From Archilochus colubris (lineage: Eukaryota; Chordata; Aves; Apodiformes; Trochilidae), in the NCBI GenBank assembly GCA_023079485.1, contig CM041104.1:3039676-3103675 (forward strand): DNA of 64,000 nucleotides, given 5' to 3'. The translations under genes were made by a program, and so were the position numbers. Every line of letters starts with the position of its first letter. Position 1 is the stretch's first letter. Shown here one piece after another: positions 24,686 to 38,290 of this stretch. Below the pieces are notes generated by a model, which saw only the letters and a program-made list of their open reading frames with translations, made no database searches and was not told the origin of the DNA.

Positions 24686-27661
24686 GAAATGGCTGAGTAA
24701 AACTTTACTTCCACCCTGAATGGAGTGAGTAAAGGCTACATGAGCCCTGGCGTGAGTTTGGTTACCAGTTTGTAAGCTGAAACATAGGTCTATGGCAGAG
24801 ATAATCCACCCTGACATCTAGATGCTGAGACCAGAGCATGGTCTCCACTGGCCTGGCATCCCTGAGCTCCTCACATGCTTTATCCAGGTCAGCTGTAGAC
24901 ACACAACTCCACTTCCATCAGATCAGTCAGAGCTGATGTTATGGAGGTGTATGGTTCATGATGGATGGCACCTCATTCTGCATAAAACCTGCTTGCACAA
25001 AGTTAACTCATTTAAAAACAGTGTAAAAAAGACCTAATCCTGGAGAGAGGTGCTGGGAGTTGGGAGCTCTGGCTGCTTTTTGCAGAGCTGCTCACCAGCC
25101 CCTGAAGTGCCACCAGAGATGGCATCTGTCCTGCACAAGCACCAGCAGCACTTTCAAAGGAATTAAAGCAATCTCAGTCAGTACAAAGAGGGCCAACAAT
25201 TCCTCCTGAGAAAGTCTAAATAAGTAACCTAGATGTAGGGAGAAAAAAAGATGTTTTCTGGCTTTAAGTGCTCCACCTTTTTAACACACCAAGGTGGAGA
25301 CACCACACTGCTTCTCTCTCCTCCTCACATAAACACAAGAGCTACCCAGGTCTCCATACAGAGAGAGAGAAACCAGTTCCTGCAGCACAAACATGTGCAT
25401 TACATGCATTTATTTTTCAGGATAAATAAATATATAGACATAGATACGACTGATAACAACAACAAAATCAAACTTAGTCATTAATTGTAACAACAGTGCT
25501 GCCAACCACTGGCATTTAAGTCACGAGTCAGCCCTCACAAAAACATAAGGTATTATCTTTCAGAAAAAGAATACATATTGAATTATTTATCTTCTGCTTT
25601 TCTGAATTTTTAAAATGCATTTAACTCATATTTTCAAGTCTTTGTTCTTAATCATGAAGTATAAAAATACCTGGGGAGGGGGGAGTTGAATTTCTCATGC
25701 TGGCATCATTCCAGAAGCCAGGGCTTTAAGGGAAAAAAACCCTAAACAAATATAACATGCAAATGACATTAAAAATGGGAGACTTGGCAACACCTTGTTG
25801 CCAAAACAACTGTGTGTGACAGGGAAAAGCTTGGCCACCATCACATTCTACTTCCCTCTTCTCACATTAACTCTTTGCTGAAGCTCCAGCCTGCATGGTC
25901 AGTCCCTGTCTTTAAAAAGCTCTTTGTAGATGTATTTTCCAAGGAAGAAACAGCCTGAGTGCTCAGGTCAAAATCTGCCCTTGAGCAATGTCTGCAGAGT
26001 TGTATTTACAGATTGCACTAACCAGATATCAAAGCTCCAACACCAGAAATAGCTGAAAGTAATGTGAAAAAAGAAGTTGCTTGCTAAAAGAAAACTAATG
26101 TAGAAGGGCAGTGAGAAAATTCATTAGCTGGTGGTGAAAAGAATAATAGGGTTTGGAACTTATTCTTTAGCCTTTTCCCAACATCAGCAGCTTTAGTAAT
26201 TGGAAGTTGCAATATTTAAGGAAGAGTAATTCTGATGGGAAATGTTTCCCAGTTTTCAAATCTGCACATCAGTAGCTGCACGCAGCTGCCTCCAGGAGGA
26301 TTCCCAGGCTCCTTCTACCATGATATGGGATTTGATCCCACCAGAGTCCCCTGAGTGTAATTAAAATGTTGAATTCCTGATCCTCAGCTCACTAACTGCA
26401 GGTTATAGACCTAGAGTGAGAAACACACTCTTCAAGGACAACACAGAAGTGATGAAAGGGAATATTCCCACATCATGCCATTTTATTAACTCACACCACT
26501 CATCACATGCTGAGATACCCCTGACCAGCTGAGGGAAAATGGGGGATTTTTCTTCACCATAGCTACTTGCTCTTTTTCTAATCCTGCTACTGTACATCTG
26601 CACCAGAACTATCACCATAACCAGTGCCAACTCAGTGCTGTCTGCTCTGGGTTTTTGTTTTTTTTTTGTTGTTGTTTTATTGGAGTCTCAGTCCTTTGAG
26701 GTGATAAAAAAGCTCTGCTTTCACTCAAAAGGTTTCTAGCTTGATAGCATCCGAATTATGGGGCATATTCAATTATCTGAGGCTCCAAACAGAGAGCACA
26801 TAAAAGCCTGAAAATATCAGTACAAAAGTTAATTTTTTTTTAAAAACCAGCCCTGAGTAGTCTGGGTTTTGTGACTTCTAGAGGGTGTGTAGCTGGTAAT
26901 ACTGTATCATGGGGGTTTTTTTGCAGAGAAAAACGAAATAGCAAGTAAAGAAACTTGTAGAAGTCTCCACAAAACAGTAGCTAAGCTTTCTTTACTGCTT
27001 CAAAATAAGCTAATGCAGTAAAACAAAGGCAAAAAAAATCCGTATCTGGTCAAATAATCCCCTTGGCTACAGCACAATCTCTTTTAAGGAAATCCAGTGC
27101 TGTAAATAACTGGAGTAATTTCTCAGGAGATTAAAGAAAATAAGCTCACTTTTTGGTTTTTTTTTTTTAAAGAAAAAAGCTAAAATATCATTGACAGATG
27201 GTAATCTGAGGCTCCAGTACTTTATTACCAGATGATGACACCATTTTCTTTCTCATATATACAAGTGTGGCAGGCACCTTTTTCTGTAGCTGAAGAGAAA
27301 GAGCCTGTTTAGCTGAGTGCTGTTGTTTAGCTTGTTCTCCTCCCTTCTCAGACAAGAGAAAAATCCTCTCTGCACTGTCACAATAAATCTGATATCCATG
27401 AAAATGAGACTGAGAGCCCCAGCCAGGCCAGGCAGAGCCTTTCCCAAGGAAATGGGATCTTCCTGCACAGATCTCAGCCTGGGCACTCTGTCCCTGCTCT
27501 GAGACAGAGCAGCCAGGAAAGCCCTGCAGAGCCCTTCCCAGCACAGCCCCAATTATCCTGCCACACTTGGTGTGATGGGTGAGTAGCCTGTGAGAGGCAA
27601 AATGTGTCTTTTTAACAACACTGGCATGAGCAGAAATTGAAGCTGGGATTTGGGGACAGCA
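24686..27661. other. Noncoding stretch between inverted CR1 copies
   Basis: No gene or element was recognised. It contains a G-rich spot (25674-25684), a T-rich GTT tract (26650-26680) and several A-rich runs. The 160-codon minus-strand open frame at 27188-27670 partly enters the adjacent CR1 and has no recognisable motif, so I treat it as fortuitous. If this locus is transcribed, this segment would form the loop of a foldback between the flanking CR1 copies. Confidence 0.55.
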
Positions 27662-28166
27662 GAGAACCACACCTTGAGTCCTGTGTCCAGTTCTGGGCCC
27701 CTCAGACCTGGAGCAGGTCCAAAGGAGGCAACTGGGCTGGTGAAGGGATCCAGCACAAGTCCTGTGAGGAGAGGCTGCGGGAGCTGGGGGTGTTCATCCT
27801 GGAGAAGAGGAGGCTCAGGGGAGACCTCATCACTCTCTACAACTCCCTGAAAGGAGGTTGGAGCCAGGGGTGGGTTGGTCTCTTTTCCCAGGCAACTCTC
27901 AGCAAGACAAGAGGGCACGGTCTCAAGTTGTGCCAGGGGAGGTTTAGGTTGGAGATTAGAAAGAATTTCTTTCTGGAGAGGATGATCAGACATTGGAATG
28001 GGCTGCCCAGGGAAGGAGTGGATTCTCTGTGTCTGGAGATATTTAAAGAGAGCCTGGATGTGGCACTCAGTGCCATGGGCTGGGAACTGCAGCAGTAGTG
28101 GATCAAGGGCTGGACTTGATGATCTCAGAGGTCCCTTCCAACCCAGCCAATTCTATGATTCTATGA
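27662..28166 (+). mobile_element. CR1 LINE fragment, 5'-truncated, group B
   Basis: This plus-strand CR1 begins at a partial 'cacacctt-gagtcctgtgtccag' segment and ends in ATTCTATGATTCTATGA at 28166. An internal deletion joins GGGCCCCTCAG directly to the acctggagcaggtcc segment (about 27690-27725), removing part of the [14 protein letters not shown] region. An open frame at 27637-28098 still reads [20 protein letters not shown], then [20 protein letters not shown], before the 3' untranslated region. It is close in sequence to the minus copies at 23248 and 31192. It is inactive. Confidence 0.97.
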
Positions 28167-31100
28167 CCCATGGTACTGCTGCTGAGACAGAAATTCTCTT
28201 TCAAAGGTACTTTGATTCCTTTCTGCTTATATCAGGTCTGGAGACTGTTCCAGCCATCTGATACATATTATAAGTAGAATCTGAGCAACGAGAATGAACA
28301 GGAGAAATCTTTTTCAGCAGAGTTTCTTAAGCTAAGCAAACAAACTCCTGTGATCCTTTTGCCCACCTCTCCCTTAAACCCCACCTTTCAACACCTGTGA
28401 CTACTTCATCCCAATGTGACAAGCTTCCAGGAGATTTGTTCCTAAAACAGTCATTAAAAGAGGGAATCAGGTCTCAGAAACATAGACACCCTGCCAGTAA
28501 CTCTGATGAGGGTGAAGCCTCTCAAGTTCAATTTTTAACAAAAACCAGGGAATTCACATCAGAAAAGGCTGAGCCTGTCCCAGCTGAGCCAACAAAGCTG
28601 GCAGGAAGCCAGGCTGTCCCCTCTCCCCTGCTCCCAAACCCACCTGCCAAATCAGGGACAGAAGGGGCCAGGGCAGGAAGGGCCACCAAAACATCTGTGT
28701 TTTGGTGAGGCATTGAGAAAAACCTTGCTTTTCAACTTCAAAAAGGAAAATAACCCAAAACATTTCAAGGTATTAATTCAGGTGGTAAATGAATCTGATT
28801 AGGAACAAGCAGCAGGTCCCTGCACACACACTCTGGGTCTTGTTTTGCAAGGAACTCAGCTCTGATCCTGTAGGAGTTCCTGCAGACAATTCCAAGTGTT
28901 TTGCTGGAAGGGATAGAGTTGAACTAGTAAGCACAGCTTTATATTCAACTACTTAACTCACAGAGCCTCTGCTAAGCCAGTGAAAACCTCCTGGGTTTTG
29001 GATAAGTGGGATTTTACCTGCGTGGGTTTGGCAGCATCCTTATGTAGAGCCATCCTTGGGGCACTGTGGCATTCCCAGGTGCACCAAGGAATTCTGCCCA
29101 GAATATGTTCACAGCTGGAAGTAACAGTGAGTGACTGAGGGGGAAAAAAAAAATAAAATACTTCTGCTCTTAACTGACCAGGCAGGAAAGGCTATAAGGA
29201 AAGAGAACAAGTCATTAAACCCAAATCTTGGCTGATAGAACAAGATAGCTTTCTTGCAGGATTGGTGAAGGAAATAAGTCAGTAAAAGACATTTACAGCG
29301 TTGCTGCTGTGCACCACCATTGCAATTCTTCAGCAAAAAGGTGGTTTAACATAAATAAATATTGTACTATAATCATGGTTCTTTTTCTTTGAGTAGGCTT
29401 GGAGGTGCAGTAAAGCCACAATTATTTGCAAAGAATTGATTCTCTTTCATGAGACCATAGACAGGATTTCTTTTGCTTTCGTCTCAAAGATAATAGAAAA
29501 TAGCAAAAGCTTGACATCATTATTGAGTTCAAGTGCCTTAGCAGTACATCTCCTCTCAAAGAATTAGAAGAAAGCTGAAGTTAATGTACTTTTCTGTGTG
29601 AATGGCACAGGCAGGCCATTTTTTGGTTTTTGAATATAAACAGACTGTTGCCTCCCTTGTCCATCAATTGAGGCATCACTTGCAAGGATATAATGCTGCT
29701 GATTCAAATCCAATCAGCTGCTATTGCCTAATTATACAAGCAAAACAAACCCAGACTGTTTAAGGCAGAAGGGGAAGGTGGGAGGGAGATCTGCCATAAA
29801 ACACTTAGGGAGAACTGTCTTCTCTTTTCAACCATGGTAAAACCAAAGAGGTTTTCTCCCCTTAAACAGGAATACTCTGGCCACGATTCCACAGACCTGT
29901 TTACTTTTCTTTTCACAATGTGCCAGCCTGCATGCAATAAAACTGTCAGGCACAACTCAAGAGTAATAAATAGAGGGAAAGCTGCTATTTAACGGGACAA
30001 AAATCATCTGTAGGGTGTCACTATGTGTTCAAAGCAGGGTGCTGGTAAAATGTTGTTTTGCAAAATAACAATTTGTGTTGCATCTATTCTCATCTCCCTT
30101 CCTATTCCTGGTCCCTTGATTTTCTCAGCAGCAGTCAGGAGATTTCTCCATCAGGAGATCTCCCCATCCCAGCTCTCCTGCTTCCAGCCCCTGCTATCGG
30201 AGCAGGCTCAGGGGTTGCCCAGTGCCCTGACACAGAGGGAGGAAAAGAAAAGGGCAGAAAGCTCCAGGGCTCTGAAAAGTCTGTGTAGAAAGCATGATGG
30301 GCAAAGTTACCCTATTTTACTGGTCTCAAAGCAGGTACGTAAACCTAAAGGTCACATATATATTTGTAGACAAAGAGAATGAAAGACAAAACCCCAATGA
30401 GGAACCTGAACACAAATCTCCTTCAGCTACAACTCACAGAAAGTGCTGGGTACAGTAGTTCCAGACTGAGAGAGACAGAAAGAGTCTTAAATCTGGGCCT
30501 CCAATAGCCACCCCACATCACACCCTGTAAGCTCAAGCACTTGGGGGTTCTTCAGGCCAAATATCTGAACAGACAGACTTTAAGAAATACATGCTCTGTG
30601 CAGTCCCAGGTATAAAAATCTCATCAAGCCCACTAAAGTATCACTTAAATATATCATCCTTAGTTCAAAAAAGGTCTCTGAAAACACAGGTCACCTTTCC
30701 AGGGTGTTCATTTCACAGTTCTGAGGGATATAACTGTTCAAAACTACTCTCATATCATGAGTTGCCTCCAGATGTGAAAATCCTGTGCACTGAGGCTTCA
30801 GGTGAAATCTCCAAGAGGTGCCAGTGACCCAACAAAGGTCAGTTCAAGCCAAAAAACTTCAAGGAAGAGAAATGGTGATCAGAAGGATATACAAAAGAAA
30901 TTAACCTAGACACTGAATTCATTGTCAAACCACCTGAATAAAGTCCAAAATCAAGAGGCACCAGCCCTGATTTTCTGCCTATATTGTAACCTGGACAGCC
31001 ATCTCCTACTACCAGAAGCTTCCCACACAGAGATGAATGGGAGGACTTAACTTCCAATCACTTAATGAAATCTGTGGCTTTTGTTAGCTGGGAGTTAAGA

Positions 31101-31191
31101 CTCAAGGTGAGACAACAATCCTGACTGTCCTGTGGGTTTGTGCACTGTTCTCAAAGTGTCTGTATGTCAGTGATGATCCCTAAGTCACATT
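28167..31191. other. Noncoding stretch, no recognised element
   Basis: No transposon or known gene was recognised. It holds the exon-like interval at 30129-30334. A 103-codon frame at 28397-28708 has a somewhat protein-like composition but no motif, and it lacks a good splice acceptor. Confidence 0.5.
30129..30334 (+). other. Exon-like interval (weak candidate)
   Basis: A pyrimidine-rich run ending in TTTTCTCAG (30120-30128) and a donor GCAG|GTACGT (30331-30340) bound 206 bases. One frame (also open upstream, from 30023) stays open through the whole interval and past the donor. Its translation is rich in charged residues around QREEKKRAESSRAL and matches no family I know. The interval contains a direct repeat of the tcaggagat motif (30136-30144 and 30151-30159). 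It could be a lineage-specific exon, a noncoding RNA exon or chance. Confidence 0.15.
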
Positions 31192-31610
31192 TATAGAATC
31201 ATAGAGTTGGCTGGGTTGGAAGGGACCTCAGAGATCATCAAGTCCAACCCTTGATCCACTACTACTGCAGTTCCCAGCCCATGGCACTGAGTGCCACATC
31301 CAGGCTCTTTTGAAATATCTCCAGGGATGGAGAATCCACTACTTCCCTGGGCAGCCCATTCCAATGCCTGATCACCCTCTCCATTAAGAAATTCTTTCTA
31401 ATCTCCAACCTAAACCTCCCCTGGCACAACTTGAGACCCTGCCCTCTTGCCTTGCTGAGAGTTGCTTGGGAAAAGAGCCCAACCCCCCCCTGGCTCCAAC
31501 CTCCTTTCAGGGAGTTGGAGAGAGTGATGAGGTCTCCCCTGAGCCTCCTCTTCTCCAGGCTGAACACCCCCAGCTCCCTCAGACTCTCCTCATAGGATCT
31601 GTGCTCGAGG
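31192..31610 (-). mobile_element. CR1 LINE fragment, 5'-truncated, group B
   Basis: The tail (tatagaatcatagag, slightly decayed) starts at 31192. The copy reads through the 3' untranslated region and the ORF2 C-terminus on the minus strand and is cut off near 31610, just inside the SYEERLRE-type segment. A minus-strand frame at 31262-31567 reads [20 protein letters not shown] and then [20 protein letters not shown], so little decay separates it from the 27662 and 23248 copies. It is inactive. Confidence 0.97.
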
Positions 31611-34600
31611 ATGTTATGGCGTGTTTTGAAATACCCATTCTCAATGCTGGGTACCAGATGAAAAAAAGATATTTAGGATTTCACAAACATCATTCTAAGG
31701 ATGTCTTTCACCTTATGAGGAGGGGAAAGGCAGCTTCTGGAAGGAGAGAGTCCTTAGGGTGTTCTCCCATGGGAAGAAGCTGCTGCCAGGCCTCCTACCC
31801 AGCTAATGCTCTCACTGCTGGGAAGCCCTGCAGCTCCCATAGGGACACAAGGGCAGAACTGCACTTTCACTGAGCTTTGTGATCTGTCTTCTCAAAATAT
31901 CACTGCAGCCACAGTGGGAAGGGGTTTTTTTCAAAAGGAATATGCAAAAAATCATTTACTGGGCTTTGATCTCCTGTCATGCTCCCAGATTGCTCTGTGA
32001 TTTGCTCTTCTGAGCCTAGACTGGATGCTAAAGCAGGGCAGTGCCTGGCCAGCCCTCCTGCATGAAAAGAAATGGATTCCTCAAAAATCCTGATGAAATA
32101 CATTAGGTTTAGCATTGATATATTTCAGAAACAACCAGACAGCATATAGATCTGAAAATAATCATTATTATGACTCGTCTCAGGAATTATATTTATATAT
32201 ATACACTGATTAGCAAGTGATAGAAGTTCTGGATGGATTGTTTTGTGTAGCTGGTTGGAGATACGTGGCATTGGATTCAGGACTTTTACAGCCACTTGGC
32301 AGGCCTCTTCTGTTGTGGGAGCAGCTCTATAAATAAGTTTTTTATTTTAATTTGAGGACAGAATATTGCGAAGTGCCTCCTGTTCCACTGCATAAAGTCA
32401 GCAGAAGGAAATAAAAGTATCAAATATCTGCTGAATTCCACTGGGTTAAAAATCAGCCATCAGTGACATTCTACCCTTCAAACCCAAAGCAAGTTCCTAC
32501 ATCCCATTCTTACCAGTTTGTTCTATATGCTGACAGTCATTTCCTCCACAGAGCCTCCCAAGGAGGTCTGTGGAGTTTAAATGATACCTAATAAACCAGA
32601 CAGATAATTTAGGCTTAAATTTGCTTCATTTTGGGACTTTTGGTGGGGGCCTGGGGCAGCAGTCAGGCTCCATCAGGGGTTCTTGGTTGCTGGGGGTTTT
32701 CAGAGGACTCAGTTGGGTTCTGATTGAAGAAAACTGTCAAGACAAGGGTTCTCTCTCCTCTGTTGGTCTTTTTTTTATCCTCCTCTAATGCTACACAGTG
32801 AATTACTGATGCACTAAGTGACCAGTTATCTGCCAGAGCCACCTTTATGCATATAAACCAAGTGCTGAATGCACCCTCTGCAATGTTAACATGCTCAGCC
32901 AGCTGATTTTAGTCAGTACTTTAAAGTCTTTTTAGTAGAAAATGGCAGTTTGGACCTGAGCTTTTGGCCTATACATCTGTGTTATAGGTAAGGAGTAGAA
33001 TGAATCTATTACTTTTACCTTATTGCTTTTATTTATTATTGCACTGTACCTGGAGTCAAACTGGAGCTGAATACCTGAGAATGAAAGGCAGGGGAATTCC
33101 CACAGCATCCCCCAGCCATAGTATCAGCTCTTACAGTGCCACATTTTCAAGTAATCTTGCAATTCAGAAATTTCTGTCAAGAAAAGTGTTTTCAAATTAA
33201 CCTTTGAAATTATGACTGCTCACAGCCTTTCCCCAACTTGACTCATGGAGCAAAGCCCATCTCCCCTGAAATTCTATTAAAACTGCTAGCAAAATAAACC
33301 CATTACAGCTATAAACTCAAATTAATGTCAACGTGTCAGGACATGTATCGAATTTCAGTTTGGAGACTTGAAGATTGCAGTGCTCATTATGGACACCATC
33401 AGCTGTTTCCAAACAGCCTTCAGGTCTAGGGAGATTCATTTGAAGTGAGGAACATGAAGGCAGAGCAGGCAAAACTCTTCAGATGGTGCATTAATTTCAG
33501 TCAGTTTGCTAAGGCTATGATTATCATCACTGTGGGTTCAATAATTTCCTCAAACTGGTGCAGTTTTCTAGGGCTTCCCACACATCTTTCTTCTCCATGG
33601 GAGACAGGAAGGGAAAACACCCACTGTGGCCTTTAGGTGGGATTCATGGGTGCTGAGGACCTTGGCTGAAGGAACCAGGGCTTCCATTCTGCTCCATGGG
33701 GTGATGTGAGTGCTATCAGAAATCTGTGCCCATCCCATTAGCTGGTGGTTGGATGATTTAGCACGAAGGGACAGCTGATAAATTCTGCCAGAGCTGAACT
33801 GAAACTGAAAATTGGACTCAAAGTATGAAACCACTTGAATTGTATGAACCTCTGTGAAAAAACTGGTGCACTAATCTCTATGCATATTGACTCTGGTGCT
33901 GAGAAAGGGAGGGATGAACTCATACTACAACAGTATTCAGAAACTCCAGTTGGTATTGAAAGCCTTTGCAGCAGCTGATATATAAATGGCAGGCAGCAGA
34001 TAGGTCTTTTCACAAGTTTCCTGCCATTTAGCTTGGGATGACACAAAGGAACAGAACAAGCAGGAGGGGAGGTGGATGGGAGGGATGCAAGATCACAGAG
34101 CTCTGCTCAACCTAAACAGATGCACGACCTGATTCTTCAAACAGCATGCTCATAATCACTGCTTAATCTTCTGTCTATTCTGAATTTTATATGTATCTGT
34201 TGCCAGTTTCTCCCTCTTGATATGCAACCTCCAAAAAAAGGGGAAAAAAAAATACATTTTGTATTCATCCTCTCCTCCCACTGTCCCTCACTGCTTTCAG
34301 GAGAAGCCTTGTTTTTTCCAAGGTTATCCACATTTGATGATGCTGAATGTAGGTTTCCAAATTTACTGCTGAGCCTCTGTATTCTCAAACCAAACAGTGC
34401 TACTCAGTTTTGTTTTGTCAACTTCAAAAATGAAAACCAAAAAATAATAATAATAAAAATGACCTTCTGACACAAGTGAGACCTGAGGGTGGACTCTGCT
34501 GTTTACAAAACTTCCAGGACTCTATCAAAACTAATATATCTTCTTCTCAGCAGCATTTTCATTCTTCAATGTAAACCTGAGAAATGCTGATGAGTGCAAA

Positions 34601-34872
34601 CTGAATCTCAATAGAACCTCCTCACAGTGAAGAAAAACTTCTGTAGAAGTTCTGCAATAAGGATCATCAGTGCTCTGTCTGAAGGCATGCTAGAGGAAAG
34701 AATAATATCCTGTATACTAGGAAAAACAAGAATATCTAAAACCTTCACCTAGCCCATTAATCTTAGTGGAAAGCTGCTTAGTTCTAGACAGAGTTTGTGT
34801 AGGAGCAGAACTGGGGAAGCTGGGGAAGCCACCAGGATCAGCTTCCCTGCACTCCAGAAGCACTGGAGTGTT

Positions 34873-34917
34873 TGTGCACATGTGCACACACATCTGTGCA
34901 CATCTGCACACATACAT
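34873..34917. repeat. CA/TG alternating tract with 16-bp palindrome
   Basis: Positions 34873-34888 form a perfect 16-bp palindrome (TGTGCACATGTGCACA), followed by CACATCTG units repeated to 34917. Such alternating purine-pyrimidine DNA can adopt Z-form or cruciform structures. There is no adjacent gene. Confidence 0.85.
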
Positions 34918-37498
34918 AGGAATGTCAATGGTCAATGGATGACAAAGAAATTTCCTGCCCACCCAAGTCTTAATTCCCTCTTTCTTGCATTTATTGGTTT
35001 CTTTGGCTCAGTCCCTGCAGTGCCAAGTGAGAACCAGTGGTGAAGGGAACACTGACTGCACAAAAAAGCAGAGTTCCCTGCATGGAGTTCATTGCCACTG
35101 CAATCCTGTGGGCAGTGAGAGAAGGAAACTGAGGGGATTTAGTTAGGATTTAAGGAGAAATTACCCAGAATGTCTGGCTTGGAAAATGGTTTCAGAAGCA
35201 GCTCCAGAGGTCTCTTGAGAGCAAGCCATCAGAGACAAATTGATGGGAAAGCTTCACATGAGATGGTCAAAGTACATGATAAATGCAATTAATAAAGTAC
35301 TAGATTAGATTTTGTCATTCAATTCTGGACATCAGATAAAGTGGGAAACTGCTCTTCTGTGCCAGGAGCAGTCCAGCAAACCCAGGGCAATCCCAATGCT
35401 TTCTTTCACCTTGCTCTCTGGACACCCTGTCATCTCCTGGCTCTTTTTCCACCAGCCCAGCTCCCCCAGCAGTGGCTTGGGAGCAAACTGTAGCCCAGAT
35501 CACTCTTGCTTTTCTCCAAGTCTTTTCTACTTTCCCAACAAATCCTTTGCAGTTGGAAGAAGCAAAATGATAGCAGGAAATTCCTGTTCATCCCCAGGCT
35601 GGGCCAAGAAGTCAGAAATCTGAACCTCTCAAAAGTGTTTCCCTTCTTCTTGGGCTTTTTCCTCACCTTTTATTTTTTTTTCACACAGAAGCCTAGTAGG
35701 AATGATTTCAACTGAACATGACCTAAAGGAGGACTATTATATTTACTGCCATCAGCAAATACTCATCAGGCAGAGAAGTAGGCAGAGGAGGAAAAGTAGA
35801 TGGGGGAGTAAGAGTAAGAGTAGGCTGGAGGTAAAAAAATGGACCATCTGTCCAAGTTTGTATTTTATGTAAGGTAACCAGGAGTTTTGCATGTGTTGCA
35901 CATGATTAGAGTAAAAAAGGTTGTGCTGAATGTAAAAGTAGCCTGAACACCTCAGGCATGTGCAGACGGAGTGTTTCTCATCATATTGTTGCCAGATTTG
36001 GCAAGGGGCTGAGGTAGGTTCAGGCAGGTTCTTCACCAGGGGAATTTAAAAGCAAGTTCCATGTGAAGCTGGCAGAATCGGTGCCTGGTGGAGAAGAGGG
36101 ACCCTGCACATCTCAGGCTGCTTTAGAAGCCCTCTATATGCCCTTCAGGAGTATCTGAAGCAAAAAATATACTTTTCCTGGTTTGGATTGAAATACAATC
36201 CTGCAAACAGCCCTTCAAATCTGAATTCAAAAACCTACCACTGTTTCAAAGCTCATGAAAGTCACTCTAGTGTTTTGACAGATCCCTCTAAAAACTGTGG
36301 CTATTTCACAGTTACCCCAGGCTATCTTTTCATCTCCAACATGCTTCAGCCCTTTAATCTAATATTTAGACCAATGTTGTTATTAGATTTTCCCTGGATG
36401 AAAGGATCTACAAACGTAAATGCCAGTTGCTAATTCTTGCTACTACAAAATAATAGTATTAGTACATCACACAATAAGAAAAAAAAGAAATTAAGCTGGT
36501 AATTTATACTGCTGAATTAGCTACACTAACAAAGGAGAGAGACAATTACATACCACAGTAAAACCTCCAGTGCACAGACTTAAGCATTCCTCAGTCTTTA
36601 CTGTTCAATTAGGGTGAAATTTAGTTTCAATACAAGACATAATGCCAAGGGCTCTCGTACCCTCAGTAAAAATCTGGGATTTCATCTCCTCTCCCTCCAT
36701 GCAAACTCTTCTTTATTCTGGCAAAGCTCAAGGTTTAGCTCTAAAGAACAAAATGATTTGCATTACAGGTTGCAGTACCAGGCTGCAGCAGCAGATTTAT
36801 CTGCTGAATGAATGTATTCTAATAGGTCTGATGATCTGTCTTTATAGTACCATTTGATTAACAACAAATTTATTCACTTGGCAGCTGTATTCCTTAATCA
36901 GGTATTCACTAAGCAATAGCATATAAATATGTATAAGTGTCAGATTTATGGATTGGAGAGTGCAATAATTTCATCTGAAGAAAGGTGGATTGTCTATACT
37001 TTTAATTAGTTTCCCTTTAAATAGGCTCATCATACATATAACACATTTGTACCTGTCTGGGGCCTGATTTTCAGAGCCAAGGCTGCACATCTGATTGGGC
37101 AGCATTCCCATCCTCAGGAGCCTAACTGGAGTCCTTTGACAAGTCCTTTCAGCCCTATTGCTCAATTATATTGGAGATTACACAAACATTTCCTTCTATT
37201 ATGAGGTTTTACAGGGGCTTCATTTCCACGTCTGGATAATTGAAATTTTTGCACGTCCACCTACTTTGCACCTGGCCAATTTCTGCTTGTCTTCTCATAA
37301 CCTGGACACACAAAAATAGGTGTGCACTGGCAAATGGCAGAAAAAAGAAATTACTAAAGGGAATATCTTCAGTCAAATAGATCCTGGTTGTGATAATAAT
37401 GGAAAATGATCATAATTACCTGGGAGAGATATTCTGTCTGTGGAATTCATCTCAACTTACAGACCAAGTTGAAAAAACTACTTTTACCTTCTTTTTTC

Positions 37499-37513
37499 TT
37501 TTTTTTTTTTTTT
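37499..37513. repeat. T15 homopolymer
   Basis: An uninterrupted run of 15 T follows a T-rich lead (37491-37498). No element was recognised next to it, so I cannot tie it to a retrotransposon tail. Confidence 0.9.
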
Positions 37514-38290
37514 GAGCAGATTCTATAGCAGCCACTTTTACATTTTAAGGAAGTCTGGAAAAATAATAAAAAAAAAGTGGATCTGTAAATAATCTTTGGT
37601 ATATCAGGTAGAAGTACTGTTATTTTGATATCTGTTAGAGGAGGTTAACAAGACCAGAGCTGTCAAACTCCAATTAAAGTAAGATCTGAAATGACTGTGA
37701 AGAAATAGGCAGTTTGAAAGGTGTTAGTGGGCTCTACTTTGGTGCACTACAGGTGTCCAAGTTGAAATTTAGAGCACCTAAGTTTAGAAGATAAAATTGT
37801 CTATGAAGAATTATGGACACCTGCAGAGGACTGTTCAGAGTAGCTGCATTACAAACCTAAAAAAGGCATGAATAGCCCCAAAATTATCCAGCTCATCAGA
37901 AAAGCATGATGAGAAAATGAAACATAAGAAAAGCATGAAAGTCTAAATAACTTTTACATTTGACTTAAAATTTTCCAGGAAACCTGGGAGAAACCTGGTG
38001 GCTGGAAAAGAACTCCCACCCTGTGGAAATCCTCCTGCAAAAGGGGAACACAAAGCACCTTGCAGATCTTCAGCTGCTGGGCTGCTGCCTGGTGCTCCTG
38101 GCTCTGCCTCTGCTGCCACCAAGCATCCTTAAAGCCATTCCAGTTACTGTCTAACCCAACAGGGAGATCACCAGGAATTAGGACACCAAGGAACCGAAGG
38201 CAGGAGGAATGCAGAGACAGGAATGTGTTGCTCTGGGAGGTGGCATCCCCAGCAGGCAGGTTTTGTATCCCTGGGATGGGATTTATTTCT

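Larger units (their letters stand above)
31611..38290. other. Long noncoding stretch with minor simple repeats
   Basis: No interspersed repeat or recognisable exon was found in about 6.7 kb. Notable local sequence is an alternating purine-pyrimidine palindrome at 34873-34917, a purine-rich run around 35758-35835, a T15 run at 37499-37513 and a short AT alternation near 32190-32205. All open frames are under 105 codons and lack motifs. Confidence 0.5.

Noticed and set aside
27188..27670. 160-codon minus-strand frame next to a CR1
   Set aside because: It runs into the antisense of the CR1 edge, has a low-quality composition and no motif.
28397..28708. 103-codon frame with protein-like composition and a GTGAGG donor near its end
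   Set aside because: No acceptable acceptor or start context was found, and the peptide resembles nothing I know. Similar frames occur throughout the window.
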